This document shows positions 7,382 to 16,347 of a DNA stretch of 64,000 bases, in pieces. The stretch comes from Clostridia bacterium (GTDB lineage Bacteria; Bacillota; Clostridia; Oscillospirales; CAG-272): contig JAFQRL010000041.1 in the NCBI GenBank assembly GCA_017410065.1, positions 1 to 64,000 on the forward strand, in the 5' to 3' direction. A model generated the notes under the pieces. The model had not been told where the DNA came from. It saw only the letters and a program-made list of their open reading frames with translations, and searched no databases. The first letter of the stretch is position 1, and the number at the start of each line of letters is the position of its first letter. A program made the position numbers and the translations under genes.

Positions 7382-10300
7382 TTATTTTTTTGAGCCGATT
7401 ATGTTATATACTCCCAGTGAGTCGATATGAAGCTCAAGCTCCGCGCTCTTAAGCGAGTATAATCTGATTCCCGTGAGATTTGCGACCTTCGCCGCATCCG
7501 AATAATATGCCGAGGTGGATGCGCTGAACGTCTCGCCGCTTTGCTTAACGGTAATATCCGCGCGACCTTCATCGGGGTAGTATTCAATAAGAAGATCGAA
7601 TGCCGCCGTGCCGTCAATGCCGTCTATGAGCCTCTTGCCGATACCTGCCGAGGTGCGCTCGTTAAAGCTGATCTTGCCGCCCGACGAATAGTTTATATCA
7701 ATGGCAAAGCAATAGCCCTTTCCCGTGGTGAAGAACAGCTGTGTAACGGTAGTGCTGTTGGAGGCGACGTAGTGCATATTTACTTCAAGCACGTAGCAGG
7801 ACCTCTCGCCTATGCCGATAGATGGAGAGACTGTCGTGCTGTCTCCCGCTCCGCTGTGCGATACTATTTTATAATATCCGTCCTCGCCGTCCCTTGCAAC
7901 CGATGCACTTCCTCCGATGCCGATGGAATTCGTTATTCCCGAGGGCACGGTGCCCGCCGCATCGGAGTCAAAGTCGTATTTGTTGGGTGTCAGTTCGGGG
8001 ATGGTATCATAGCTTGCGCTCAGATGCACGTTATCCATCTTCAATTCAAGAGATGCCGCCATCAGGGTCGACGCGGTAAATGCGTTCACACTCTTCGCGG
8101 GCTCGGGAAGCGGCTCGCCGTCGATCTTGCTTCCGTAATAATTGGAGCTCACAGCACATAAGCTGCCGTTCAGATAAACGAGTATGCATACCGAGCTTGC
8201 GTCGCCAACGTAATATTCAACCCTGATATTGAACCACTCACCCGCAGGAACATAGACTCCAAGATTTGTGGTCTTGTTTCCCGTGCCTGTGGATGAGGAG
8301 TCGGTCAGCCTTAAGGTGTTGCTTGCTTTATCGTAAACGAAGGCGAGCATATACGCCGAGCCAAGCCTCATCTGCACAATGGTCGTCGTGCCGTTCCTTT
8401 CGGTGGGCAGCATTGATACGTCCGCAGAGAAGGCATAGCAGGTCGCCTCCTTCAAGGTGGCAGGGAATTTTATAGAGATATTGTCGTTTTTGCCCTTTTC
8501 GGCATTGAGAAGGATGACCCGACTCTCCTTGCCGCCCACGGTATCGCTTATCAAGGCGTAGCTTGCCCCCTCGCTCGCCGCCGCCACGCTCACGAATTTT
8601 GGAAGTCCCGTTGTGGGATCGATCTTTTCAAAATCAACCGTAAGATCGTTTACCGAAAGCTTTTCGGTCGGCTTTTGCGAATAGATAAGCTCTGCAAATT
8701 TTTCCGCATCCTCGGAGCTGTAATAAGCGGGAAGGGAAATGCCCATACAAGCGCAAAGCGACCTTATCGTGCCGTGCACAAGTCCCGTTCCGTTAACGTC
8801 GCCCTCGTTTGCTCCAAAGCACACGGGCTCGCCCTGGGAAAGTGACGGAGCACCTGTCGTGCTATACGAGAAGGAGCCGTCCGCCTTCTTGAATGTAAGG
8901 AGCTTTTTGTGAGTATTTTCAATAAGCTCCAAGGCGCGAGACTGCATCTCGTTTATAGCCGCCGCACGGATCTCGGCGGCATTCTCGGAGGTGCTGTAAT
9001 TCTTAAGATTTGAAAGAACGTTCGATAGGCCGGAGAGCGGATTGTAAACGTAAACGACCGCTGAAAGAGGCTCCTCGCTTGCCGCAATATCAATGCAGCT
9101 TCGCACCGCCTTGTCTGCATAAGGTATCTCCGCCTTAAGTGAATTGTAAAGTCCGCTTATCTTAAGAAGACCCGATGCGGTGCGGTAGTTTTTGTCCGCC
9201 TCCCAAAGGCCTGTGTCGGGGTTTTGCATAGCATTGAAATACTCTATGCACACCTTATCAAGCCCCGCCGCCTTGATCTGGCTCGCCTGTGAGGATACCG
9301 TATTTCCTATGGGATAGGAGTTGGGAACGATCTCTCCGCTCTCCGATGTTGTTGTTACGGTTGCGAAAAGATTGTCAAGATATTCAATGAACGCCTCCTC
9401 GCTTGCAAGATGAGGAGCCGTGGTCGTGGTCGATGCCAGCACCACCTTGGAAACCGCCACGTCCCTTGAGGTGCGAAGCGGAGCGGTTACGGGAAGGTAA
9501 GAGGTCGGAACAACACCGCCCTGCAAGCGGTCGAGAGCCGTGGGATAAAGGGGTACCGCTCCAAATCGGTTAAGCACGCCGATAGAGTTCCCGAGATCGC
9601 GGCCTCGCCTGCTTGGGCTGATATCCGTACCCCATTGAGGATGATAGAAATAGCCGTCGTCATCAGACTGAAGGCTCTGCACCCAGGCAACAACTCTTGC
9701 CTTCATATCATCCGTATAAATGTCTTTTACGTTTCCAAGACCAACGGCACCGATAAAGCTCATAGCCTGTGAGGTGCTCTCAATGTCGGGAAGAAAGCCC
9801 TCAAAGTCACGCGCGTCGTTGGAATAGTAGAAGCCTGCCGTTTCGGGATCGTAAAGCCTTGCAAGCCAGATGTAAACGTCCTCGTCAAAGATAGAGCAAA
9901 GCTCACGAAGCTCCGATGCCACCTCTTTTCCGAGCACAGCCTCGCAAACGAGGAAACGGTTTTCAAAATCCGAGTCTGCCGTGTCTCCGTGTATAATTCT
10001 TATCACGTCCTCGTCTGTGTCTGTATAGGTGTCGTCTGTGGAATAAACCGAAACGTTATCAAGATAAATGACAGCATCGGACGATATCAGCTGATAAAAT
10101 CTCACCGCGTCAAAGCTAGAGGAGATAGTCGTCTTTGCGCTGTTTTGGCTTATTGCGGTAAGAGTGTCGTTGAAATAGACCTTTGCATACTGTCCCGCCT
10201 CGGTCAGGTCCCCGGGGAAATATTCAACTCTCACTCTGATCCAATCCCCGAATTTTGAATAAGCACCGAGAAAATGAACCTCCGAGCCGTCGGTCTTCGC

Positions 10301-11122
10301 ATCGTTGAATAAAATGAAGTCCTGCGTTACAGAAAGCTGCAAGCGATAGCAGGAGCCCATATTGATCTGCAAGGGCACCGAGCAGGCGGTGGATTCAAAG
10401 CGAATGTCAAATTCAAGCACGAAGCAGCTCTTGCCGTCAGCCGTGTTTTTGAAATATACCGTCTCTCCCTTGGTCTTGTCAGTTTTCTCAAAGCGCAAGA
10501 CGTTGCCCGAGCCTCTTGGATCGCGAACCACCGTAACCTCGCTTGCGGAGGAGGACTGTGCGTGGTAGAAGGGAACACCGCCCGACTGCACCCGATCCTT
10601 GGTTATTTCCTCGCCAAGGCTCATATCGTCAAAGCTCGCCATAGGATAAGCCTCCGAATACATTGCCGTGTAGGTCTCCGTAACCGAGTCCATAGTAACC
10701 GTGAAGGTGAACGTAGCATCTGCCGAAACCACTTTGCCCGAGGAATCCACCCAAGCGATAAAGCCTATATCGCTGCTCGCCGTTATGCTAACGGTGTCGC
10801 CAAGGCTGAAGCTTCCGCTGTCTCCGCCGCCCGAAAGCGCGCCGCCGACAACGTAAACGTTGATATTGTTTTCTTCCTTTTCGTCGGGAGTGTCGGGTGT
10901 GTCGCCACCGCCGGGAGGATCAGGAGTGTCGCCACCGGGCGTATCGGGAGTGTCGCCACCACCGGGTGTGTCGGGAGTGTCGCCACCGCCGGAAGTGTCG
11001 GGTATTTCATCGGCTCCGCCTTCGCCGCTTGGGAGGTCTGTCCCTGTGTTGCAAGCAAAAAGCATTGAGGCGCAAAGCAAGAGCGCGACTGCCGAAAGAA
11101 GTATCTTCAATAAGATTTTCAT
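7382..11122 (-). CDS. Large surface lipoprotein: LamG-like modules around an alpha-toroid domain
   Basis: 1246 residues. The signal peptide ends in a lipobox (LFAC, Cys24), so it is anchored to the outer face of the membrane. Residues about 27-85 are a repetitive GGGDTPDTP linker. Next comes a short Ig/BIG-type domain (about 86-150). Three related beta-sandwich modules of LamG/concanavalin type follow at about 160-360, 850-1030 and 1050-1240; each has a YYPG/YYVG/YYPD-type edge and repeated D-x-V/S endings. Residues about 390-840 are helical with repeats such as GFYYSND and GLWEADKN, suggesting a helical toroid seen in polysaccharide lyases, GH88/GH105 or terpene-cyclase-like folds. Probably binds or degrades a polysaccharide; the substrate is unknown. 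Start at 11122 after GGAG. Confidence 0.7.
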   Translation of the reverse strand: MKILLKILLSAVALLLCASMLFACNTGTDLPSGEGGADEIPDTSGGGDTPDTPGGGDTPDTPGGDTPDPPGGGDTPDTPDEKEENNINVYVVGGALSGGGDSGSFSLGDTVSITASSDIGFIAWVDSSGKVVSADATFTFTVTMDSVTETYTAMYSEAYPMASFDDMSLGEEITKDRVQSGGVPFYHAQSSSASEVTVVRDPRGSGNVLRFEKTDKTKGETVYFKNTADGKSCFVLEFDIRFESTACSVPLQINMGSCYRLQLSVTQDFILFNDAKTDGSEVHFLGAYSKFGDWIRVRVEYFPGDLTEAGQYAKVYFNDTLTAISQNSAKTTISSSFDAVRFYQLISSDAVIYLDNVSVYSTDDTYTDTDEDVIRIIHGDTADSDFENRFLVCEAVLGKEVASELRELCSIFDEDVYIWLARLYDPETAGFYYSNDARDFEGFLPDIESTSQAMSFIGAVGLGNVKDIYTDDMKARVVAWVQSLQSDDDGYFYHPQWGTDISPSRRGRDLGNSIGVLNRFGAVPLYPTALDRLQGGVVPTSYLPVTAPLRTSRDVAVSKVVLASTTTTAPHLASEEAFIEYLDNLFATVTTTSESGEIVPNSYPIGNTVSSQASQIKAAGLDKVCIEYFNAMQNPDTGLWEADKNYRTASGLLKISGLYNSLKAEIPYADKAVRSCIDIAASEEPLSAVVYVYNPLSGLSNVLSNLKNYSTSENAAEIRAAAINEMQSRALELIENTHKKLLTFKKADGSFSYSTTGAPSLSQGEPVCFGANEGDVNGTGLVHGTIRSLCACMGISLPAYYSSEDAEKFAELIYSQKPTEKLSVNDLTVDFEKIDPTTGLPKFVSVAAASEGASYALISDTVGGKESRVILLNAEKGKNDNISIKFPATLKEATCYAFSADVSMLPTERNGTTTIVQMRLGSAYMLAFVYDKASNTLRLTDSSSTGTGNKTTNLGVYVPAGEWFNIRVEYYVGDASSVCILVYLNGSLCAVSSNYYGSKIDGEPLPEPAKSVNAFTASTLMAASLELKMDNVHLSASYDTIPELTPNKYDFDSDAAGTVPSGITNSIGIGGSASVARDGEDGYYKIVSHSGAGDSTTVSPSIGIGERSCYVLEVNMHYVASNSTTVTQLFFTTGKGYCFAIDINYSSGGKISFNERTSAGIGKRLIDGIDGTAAFDLLIEYYPDEGRADITVKQSGETFSASTSAYYSDAAKVANLTGIRLYSLKSAELELHIDSLGVYNIIGSKK
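10860..11040 (-). repeat. In-frame coding repeat for the Gly/Asp/Thr/Pro linker
   Basis: About 21-27-bp units encoding (P)GGGDTPDT repeat roughly six times within the lipoprotein gene. Such tracts vary in copy number between strains and form flexible wall-spanning stalks. Confidence 0.85.
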
Positions 11123-11437
11123 ATTATTCTCCGAATTTTAAATACAAAAAATCATACCTTTTAAGTATATTATAAAACAAAAAATAATAAGGGGCAAGAC
11201 CAAAACAAGCTTTTCTCCGTTATTTTTTACCAAATAGGAAAAAAGTGCACAAACAACGGCTTTTGTTTTTATTGATTGTGCCATCAAAAGGCGGTGTTCG
11301 TTTCGGTCGTCCGTGCTCTGAGTGATAAGACTTAAACACTTGCGGCTTCTACCACCCAAAGCGACCCTTGAGCGATAAATGTAAACTTTAGGTTGCAAAA
11401 TATCACTAAAATTCCAACAAGCCGGTAAGAAAAAATA
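11123..11437. other. 315-bp gap without a recognised gene
   Basis: Holds the ribosome site of the lipoprotein on the minus strand. An 86-codon open frame on the minus strand has no ribosome site or family resemblance, so I treat the gap as non-coding. The base composition changes here to the AT-richer block on the right. Confidence 0.6.
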
Positions 11438-12277
11438 TTACTTTTCTGTTTGGTTTTGTCTTAGACTGCTCGGTAGTATGTTGAATCTTGTTTGAAAGCA
11501 TTTTGCAAAATAAGATGGGGTATTAAAACCGCAGGTATACGCAATTTCGGAAATAGGACGGTCGGTTTGCATAATGAGATAACGAGCTCTAATCAATCTT
11601 GTTTCTAAGATATATCTGCCGGGAGTTTGTCCCAAATCATTTTTGAACAATTTAATAAAATAGTTTTTGTTGATATGCAGCCCATTTGCTATTTGTTCAA
11701 CGGTTATTTCTTTGTCGAAATTTTCACCTATAAAATCGCACGCACGCTTTACATAGTAGTTTAGATTGTAAACTTTTTCTTTTTGCTTTCTTGAATATCT
11801 AGCGGAATCGTGGAGCGCGAGCAACAAAAATTCTTTGATATACTGTTGTTGCTTATTCAGATCCACAACGCCGGGATATGAACACCGAGAAAGCTTTTCG
11901 AGCAATTCTTTTAATTCTTCGAAATGAAAAGGTGGAAACACTGCAGGAATTTCATTTAGATCATCAAAATCAAAAATAGGCTGTATATCTCCCACAACAT
12001 CACGGTACAAAGTTTTATCATTGGATACGCTGCCACTGAAGTCAAGGGTGAGGATATACATATTGTAATCACCTATGCCTTTTGTGTTTTGACCGGGTTT
12101 TCGAAAAATCAAACACCGACTTGTCTCTTCATAAGGGATGCCGTCTATACAAACGGTATGCTTACCGTCAAGATATAAATCAAATTCGTAATTCAGCACC
12201 GTCCTTTTGTGCTCCGAGGAGTTGCTTGCTTGGAAGTACATACATTCGAGTACCTTCGGAATAGGAAAATGTTTCAT
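11438..12277 (-). CDS. AraC-family transcriptional regulator
   Basis: 280 residues. The N-terminal half is an effector-binding region without clear cupin histidines. The C-terminal 100 residues contain two helix-turn-helix motifs; the second ends ISEIAYTCGFNTPSYFAKCFQ, the AraC/XylS signature. The start at 12277 is preferred because GGAG precedes it correctly; an upstream in-frame start would overlap the promoter. It is divergent from the kinase-nanE-GH42 operon, which it probably controls. Its own promoter carries a palindrome in the spacer (12311-12322). Base composition is AT-richer than the flanking regions. Confidence 0.9.
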   Translation of the reverse strand: MKHFPIPKVLECMYFQASNSSEHKRTVLNYEFDLYLDGKHTVCIDGIPYEETSRCLIFRKPGQNTKGIGDYNMYILTLDFSGSVSNDKTLYRDVVGDIQPIFDFDDLNEIPAVFPPFHFEELKELLEKLSRCSYPGVVDLNKQQQYIKEFLLLALHDSARYSRKQKEKVYNLNYYVKRACDFIGENFDKEITVEQIANGLHINKNYFIKLFKNDLGQTPGRYILETRLIRARYLIMQTDRPISEIAYTCGFNTPSYFAKCFQTRFNILPSSLRQNQTEK

Positions 12278-12299
12278 AAAAACTCCATTTTTTTCTAAA

Positions 12300-12328
12300 A
12301 TTATAACATATTTCACGTGAAAAATCAA
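12300..12328 (-). promoter_or_regulatory. Promoter of the AraC regulator with an embedded palindrome
   Basis: On the minus strand: TTGATT (12323-12328), 17-bp spacer, TATAAT (12300-12305). The spacer contains the perfect 12-bp palindrome TTTCACGTGAAA at 12311-12322, an ideal place for repression. Confidence 0.8.
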
Positions 12329-12345
12329 GTAAAAAGCGTATTTTG

Positions 12346-12400
12346 TTGCATTATTTGCGTAATATGTTTGTCGATAACGACAGTAATATTATGTTATAAT
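12346..12400 (+). promoter_or_regulatory. Operon promoter region with direct repeat, inverted repeat and extended -10
   Basis: TTGCATTAT and TTGCGTAAT (12346-12354, 12355-12363) are adjacent 9-bp direct repeats, the layout of AraC-type half sites. TGTCG-ATAA-CGACA (12369-12382) is an inverted repeat. The extended -10 TGTTATAAT lies at 12392-12400 and no good -35 is present, as expected for an activator-dependent promoter. Confidence 0.6.
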
Positions 12401-12442
12401 TAAGATGTAAAAAAGCAAAATTTGTATGGAGTGATGTTTAAA

Positions 12443-13363
12443 TTGAAAAACGACGCGTTTCTAACAATTGACTCCGGCGGCAGTAAAACAAATCTGTCAC
12501 TTTATAGTTCCGAGGGAACTTTAATAAAAAAAAGCACCTGTCAAGGCTTTGGAAAAACATTTGATACAAATGAAATCATCCCCGAATTATTATCGGTAAT
12601 TCAAAGACATTGCGACGGTTTTACGGTTGATACGATCGTTTGTAATCTTGGCGGCAGAAATAAAGGCGAGATTTTAAAGACGCTCAAGACCTTTTCTCCC
12701 TCGAGCGAGGTATTAGTGCTCAGAGAGTCTGAGGGTGACATTGGTCGAATGCTCTGCAAAATGTACAACGCTCAAGTAGCTTTATTGGCTGGAACCGGCA
12801 GTATAGCGATAGCCGATGTGGAAGACAACACTGTAATCTGCGGTGGTTGGGGCGCAAACATCGGTGACATGGGTTCGGGATATCAACTTGGACTTGAGGC
12901 AATTCAGCAGGTTCTTAAAGAGATAGACTGTTCGGAGCATTTTTCGCTTTTATCTAAAACAATACTTAAAGAAGAGTGTCCACCCAGGTTGAATTCTGCA
13001 AGTGAATATTGCAAATATCGCGATAGCATCAGAGAAAAATTATCTCCGTTTGATCGTTATCATATTGCGGAATACGCTAAGGTTGTTTATAAGTGTGCTG
13101 AAGAAGGCGACGATACTTCCTTATCTCTATATAAGAAGGTGGGAGAAGACTTGGCTGATATCGTTCTCTCCGCTATTGCTAAGATTGGCGTGAATGGTGT
13201 AGGAGTTGTTGTCAGTGGGGGTATGGTTAATGCAAAGCAATTTTGGAAAAATCATTTTGAAAACCGGTTGAGCACCCATACGGATCTAAAAAATATATCG
13301 TATATAGCAAACGGTGTTGATCAGGCACTGTCGGAAATTGCAAAAAAAGTGATAGAGAGGTAA
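12443..13363 (+). CDS. BadF/BcrA-type ATPase, probable N-acetylhexosamine kinase
   Basis: ASKHA-fold sugar kinase like N-acetylglucosamine kinases of the BadF/BadG/BcrA/BcrD family. Phosphate-1 motif DSGGSKTN lies at the N-terminus; LLAGTGSIA near residue 120, then GGWGANIGDMGSGYQLG and VVSGGMV near the C-terminus complete the nucleotide site. I place the start at the TTG at 12443, nine bases after GGAGTG; the ATG at 12434 is only two bases from that site and the in-frame TTG at 12422 precedes it. The stop is four bases before nanE, so the natural substrate is likely N-acetylmannosamine (NanK role) or GlcNAc. The specificity is inferred from context. Confidence 0.8.
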   Translation: MKNDAFLTIDSGGSKTNLSLYSSEGTLIKKSTCQGFGKTFDTNEIIPELLSVIQRHCDGFTVDTIVCNLGGRNKGEILKTLKTFSPSSEVLVLRESEGDIGRMLCKMYNAQVALLAGTGSIAIADVEDNTVICGGWGANIGDMGSGYQLGLEAIQQVLKEIDCSEHFSLLSKTILKEECPPRLNSASEYCKYRDSIREKLSPFDRYHIAEYAKVVYKCAEEGDDTSLSLYKKVGEDLADIVLSAIAKIGVNGVGVVVSGGMVNAKQFWKNHFENRLSTHTDLKNISYIANGVDQALSEIAKKVIER

Positions 13364-13367
13364 ATTT

Positions 13368-14054
13368 ATGTTTCCCAAAGGTTTAATTGTTTCTTCGCAG
13401 GCGTTGGAAGGTAATCCTCTGCGAAATTCAGAATATCTTGCCGTGATGGCAGAGGCAGCGGTTGTCGGAGGTGCAAAAGCAATACGCGCAAACGGTGTAG
13501 AAGACATAAAAGAAATGCGAGGGCGAATCTCTGTGCCTATTATAGGTATTGATAAGCGCAAAGATTCTTCCGGTAGAACCGTTATTACTCCCGATTTCGA
13601 AGGCGCAAAGCGGATAGCAGAAGCAGGTGCAACGATAATAGCGCTGGACGTTACCGATTACCCGAGTGATATAACGGAAGACCGAAAGACTTTGATCGAT
13701 AGAATACATAACGAGCTTGGGCTTCTGGTTATGGCTGATATTTCCACCGCAGCCGAAGCACAAAAAGCGGCAAAAATGGGTGTCGATGCAGTTTCAACAA
13801 CATTGGCGGGGTACGTTCCGGGCGCTCTGCACACCGAGGATGAGCTGTACACACCGAATTTAGAGCTCGTCAAAGAAATTGCGGCGATGCATTTACCTTG
13901 CGCTTTGGTTGTGGAAGGAAGACTTTGGGATAAAGAAGATTTGGCAAAAGCGTTTGAGCTCGGTGCTGATGCTGTGGTCATCGGCAAAGCTGTTACAAAT
14001 CCTATGGCAATAACGAAATATTTCTTATCAAAAGTACCGGAGAATTTGAGATGA
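13368..14054 (+). CDS. nanE: N-acetylmannosamine-6-phosphate 2-epimerase
   Basis: A TIM-barrel epimerase converting ManNAc-6-P to GlcNAc-6-P in sialic acid and ManNAc use. Family motifs are present: KGLIVSSQALEGNPL at the start, GAKAIRANG, PIIGIDKR (catalytic Lys region), IALDVT, MADIST, VSTTLAGY and VVEGR, then GADAVVIGKAVTNP. 228 residues is standard. The last four bases overlap the start of the next gene (ATGA), showing translational coupling. No NanA lyase or sialic acid transporter is visible in the window. Confidence 0.95.
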   Translation: MFPKGLIVSSQALEGNPLRNSEYLAVMAEAAVVGGAKAIRANGVEDIKEMRGRISVPIIGIDKRKDSSGRTVITPDFEGAKRIAEAGATIIALDVTDYPSDITEDRKTLIDRIHNELGLLVMADISTAAEAQKAAKMGVDAVSTTLAGYVPGALHTEDELYTPNLELVKEIAAMHLPCALVVEGRLWDKEDLAKAFELGADAVVIGKAVTNPMAITKYFLSKVPENLR

Positions 14055-16195
14055 AGAACAAATACATCGTCATAGACGATAAATTCTTGGTAGGTGCTAT
14101 GTATGCTCCGTTTTGCAGAACCAAGCATGCTCCTATAGAAGAATGGCAAAGAGATATGAATACCATGGCGGAGCTTGGTTATACGTGTTTACACGGCTTT
14201 GCAGAATGGCATGATATTGAATATGAAAAAGGAATCTTTGATTTTACAAAAATAGATTATTTCGTAGAATGCGCTCATAACGCAGGTCTTGTGGCGATAA
14301 TTAACGTTGCAACGCAAAACAGCGTTGGATTTTATTCTCCTCGCTGGCTAATGGAGGAATTGCGTGATTCGGAAGGCTATGTGGATGCTTACGGTAGGGT
14401 TCCTTATCACAGCGAGTATGTAGTTCCTTGTCTTGACGATCCCGTATATTCGGAATACGCAAAAAGATATCTCACCGAGTTAGCAAAGCATTTTGCGGGC
14501 GATGATAGAGTCGGAGGTTACGTTCTTTGGGGTGAGCCTACAATAAACAGCCCCATGTCGGGAGAACGTATATGTTACTGTAAACATACTCTACAAAAAT
14601 TCAGGAAATACCTCTCATTAAAATATAAGGACATAGCTAATCTTAATGAATTATGGGGTAGTGAGGGACCGTCCTGCTACCGTAGCTTTGAAGAAGTATA
14701 TCCTCCAACAGGATATAGCAGACAAAGGGGCGGATATCAGTCTTGGGATGATTTCTGTGAATTTATGGAGCAAAATCTTGCCGCCCACATTATCGAAGCA
14801 GACGGCATCTTTAAGAAAAACGGCGCAACGCAACCCACCGTTACCGAGATGCTTCCCGGAATAACAAATACCGTGGACTCTCACAAGCTCGCAAAAACCA
14901 CAGATATAGTTGGAATAAGCTTGTTTGGTAAAGCAACCAGACAAACCGCACTTTTTATGGCGGCTTCCGCAAGCCTTGCAAAGGCGGAGAACAAGAGCAG
15001 CTTTGTCATAGAAGCAGGCGGCGGATCTATAAAATTTGACAACCCTGCAGGATATGCACCGCAAGCATTCACACCGTCTGCCGAAGAGTTAAAGACAACA
15101 GTGCTCATGCGTGCAGGTTTTGGAACGCGCGGCGTTATGTTTTGGTGCTGGCGTCCGCGACTCAGCGATATGGAAGGCAACGATTTCGGTATGTGCCGTC
15201 CGGATGGCAAGCCTCTTAAACGAACGGTAGAATTAGGAAAACTTTCACGGCGTATGTATGAGCTGTCCGACGTTTACTTTTCTGCTACACGAAAGAGTGA
15301 TGTTGCGATATTTATGTCGCAAAAGATAAATCATCTTGCCAAAGCCGACCGTATGGACGGTGCTTATAAGGATGCGCTCATCGGAGCAAGCACTATGCTC
15401 ACCGATTTGCACATCAACTCGGATTTTATATCAGATGATGATATTCTTAAAGGAATGCTTTCCAATTACAAGGTACTTATTCTTCCTTGCAGTTACATAA
15501 TTTCGCCTGAATGCGCTGAAAAAATAGAAGAATTTGTCAGATGCGGCGGAAGAGTTATCGCAGATTATATACTCGCAGAAAAAATGCCGGGCGGATTTTG
15601 CTATACCTCGCTTCCGGGCGGTGGCTTAGACCGTGTCTTCGGAATAGAACGCGAAGACGTTCTATATATAGCGCATCCTACCATGTGCAAAGAAAATACT
15701 TACGGTATTGGAGTTGGCAGCTTTGTAGAGGAGATAATTACTGTCGATGCAAAATCAATTGATGGAGATTACGGAGAGAATTATCCGCTTCTTACAGAAA
15801 ACAAATATCATAACGGAATAGCTAATTACATAGCAACACAGTATTTTTCAAAGTATGCTCAAAATCCGACAAAGCTTCTTCGTGACAGAATACGCACACT
15901 CGTTATGGAAAGCGGAGTTAAGCCATATGCATCTTTTGTAAACGAGGATGAAAAAGACCTCGAATCTATAATAACCTCAGCGCTTATGGATGAACAAGGC
16001 GAAATAAAGGTTGTAACGGTAAGCAACATTGATTATACTCCGATTTGCGATACGATTCGTTTGCCCAAGGCTTCTTACGCTTCGGTTGAAGAAGGCGCAA
16101 AAGTAAGCATTGAAGAGTTCGAAGATTACGTTGAAGTGAAATTTGAGCTTTCTGCATTTGAATCGGTTGCACTTTATGTCGTCTTGAGACCTTAA
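14051..16195 (+). CDS. GH42-like glycoside hydrolase (beta-galactosidase type)
   Basis: 714 residues without a signal peptide, so cytoplasmic. Residues about 10-390 form a clan GH-A TIM barrel: the N-terminal YTCLHGFAEWHDIEYEKGIFDF motif resembles GH42, YVLWGEPT would hold the acid/base Glu, and SSFVIEAGGGS the nucleophile Glu. Residues about 410-560 look like the GH42 trimerisation domain (VLILPCSYIISPECAEKI). The acid/base motif (WGEPT rather than W-x-x-DNE) departs from classic GH42, so the true family and substrate are uncertain. It is co-transcribed with the kinase and nanE, so the product may contain an N-acetylated hexosamine. Confidence 0.7.
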   Translation: MKNKYIVIDDKFLVGAMYAPFCRTKHAPIEEWQRDMNTMAELGYTCLHGFAEWHDIEYEKGIFDFTKIDYFVECAHNAGLVAIINVATQNSVGFYSPRWLMEELRDSEGYVDAYGRVPYHSEYVVPCLDDPVYSEYAKRYLTELAKHFAGDDRVGGYVLWGEPTINSPMSGERICYCKHTLQKFRKYLSLKYKDIANLNELWGSEGPSCYRSFEEVYPPTGYSRQRGGYQSWDDFCEFMEQNLAAHIIEADGIFKKNGATQPTVTEMLPGITNTVDSHKLAKTTDIVGISLFGKATRQTALFMAASASLAKAENKSSFVIEAGGGSIKFDNPAGYAPQAFTPSAEELKTTVLMRAGFGTRGVMFWCWRPRLSDMEGNDFGMCRPDGKPLKRTVELGKLSRRMYELSDVYFSATRKSDVAIFMSQKINHLAKADRMDGAYKDALIGASTMLTDLHINSDFISDDDILKGMLSNYKVLILPCSYIISPECAEKIEEFVRCGGRVIADYILAEKMPGGFCYTSLPGGGLDRVFGIEREDVLYIAHPTMCKENTYGIGVGSFVEEIITVDAKSIDGDYGENYPLLTENKYHNGIANYIATQYFSKYAQNPTKLLRDRIRTLVMESGVKPYASFVNEDEKDLESIITSALMDEQGEIKVVTVSNIDYTPICDTIRLPKASYASVEEGAKVSIEEFEDYVEVKFELSAFESVALYVVLRP

Positions 16196-16231
16196 TATTA
16201 AAAATCACCCCCAAAAAATATTAAAAAGCCC

Positions 16232-16260
16232 TTGCTTTAACACCGTGTAAATAGTATAAT
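16232..16260 (+). promoter_or_regulatory. Sigma-A promoter
   Basis: TTGCTT (16232-16237), 17-bp spacer, TATAAT (16255-16260), upstream of the acyltransferase gene at 16348. Confidence 0.75.
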
Positions 16261-16347
16261 AAAATCAAGAAAACTACTTTTTCGTATTCTCGGTTTTTAA
16301 TCGGTCGATTTATTATTTAACACTATGTCAAATAAAAGGACGAAAAG

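Noticed and set aside
10562-11068. Plus-strand frame with repeated short motifs over the lipoprotein linker
   Set aside because: The repetition comes from the linker repeat of the true gene on the minus strand.
11138-11398. 86-codon minus-strand frame before the lipoprotein
   Set aside because: No ribosome site, no recognisable domain and an AT-rich gap.
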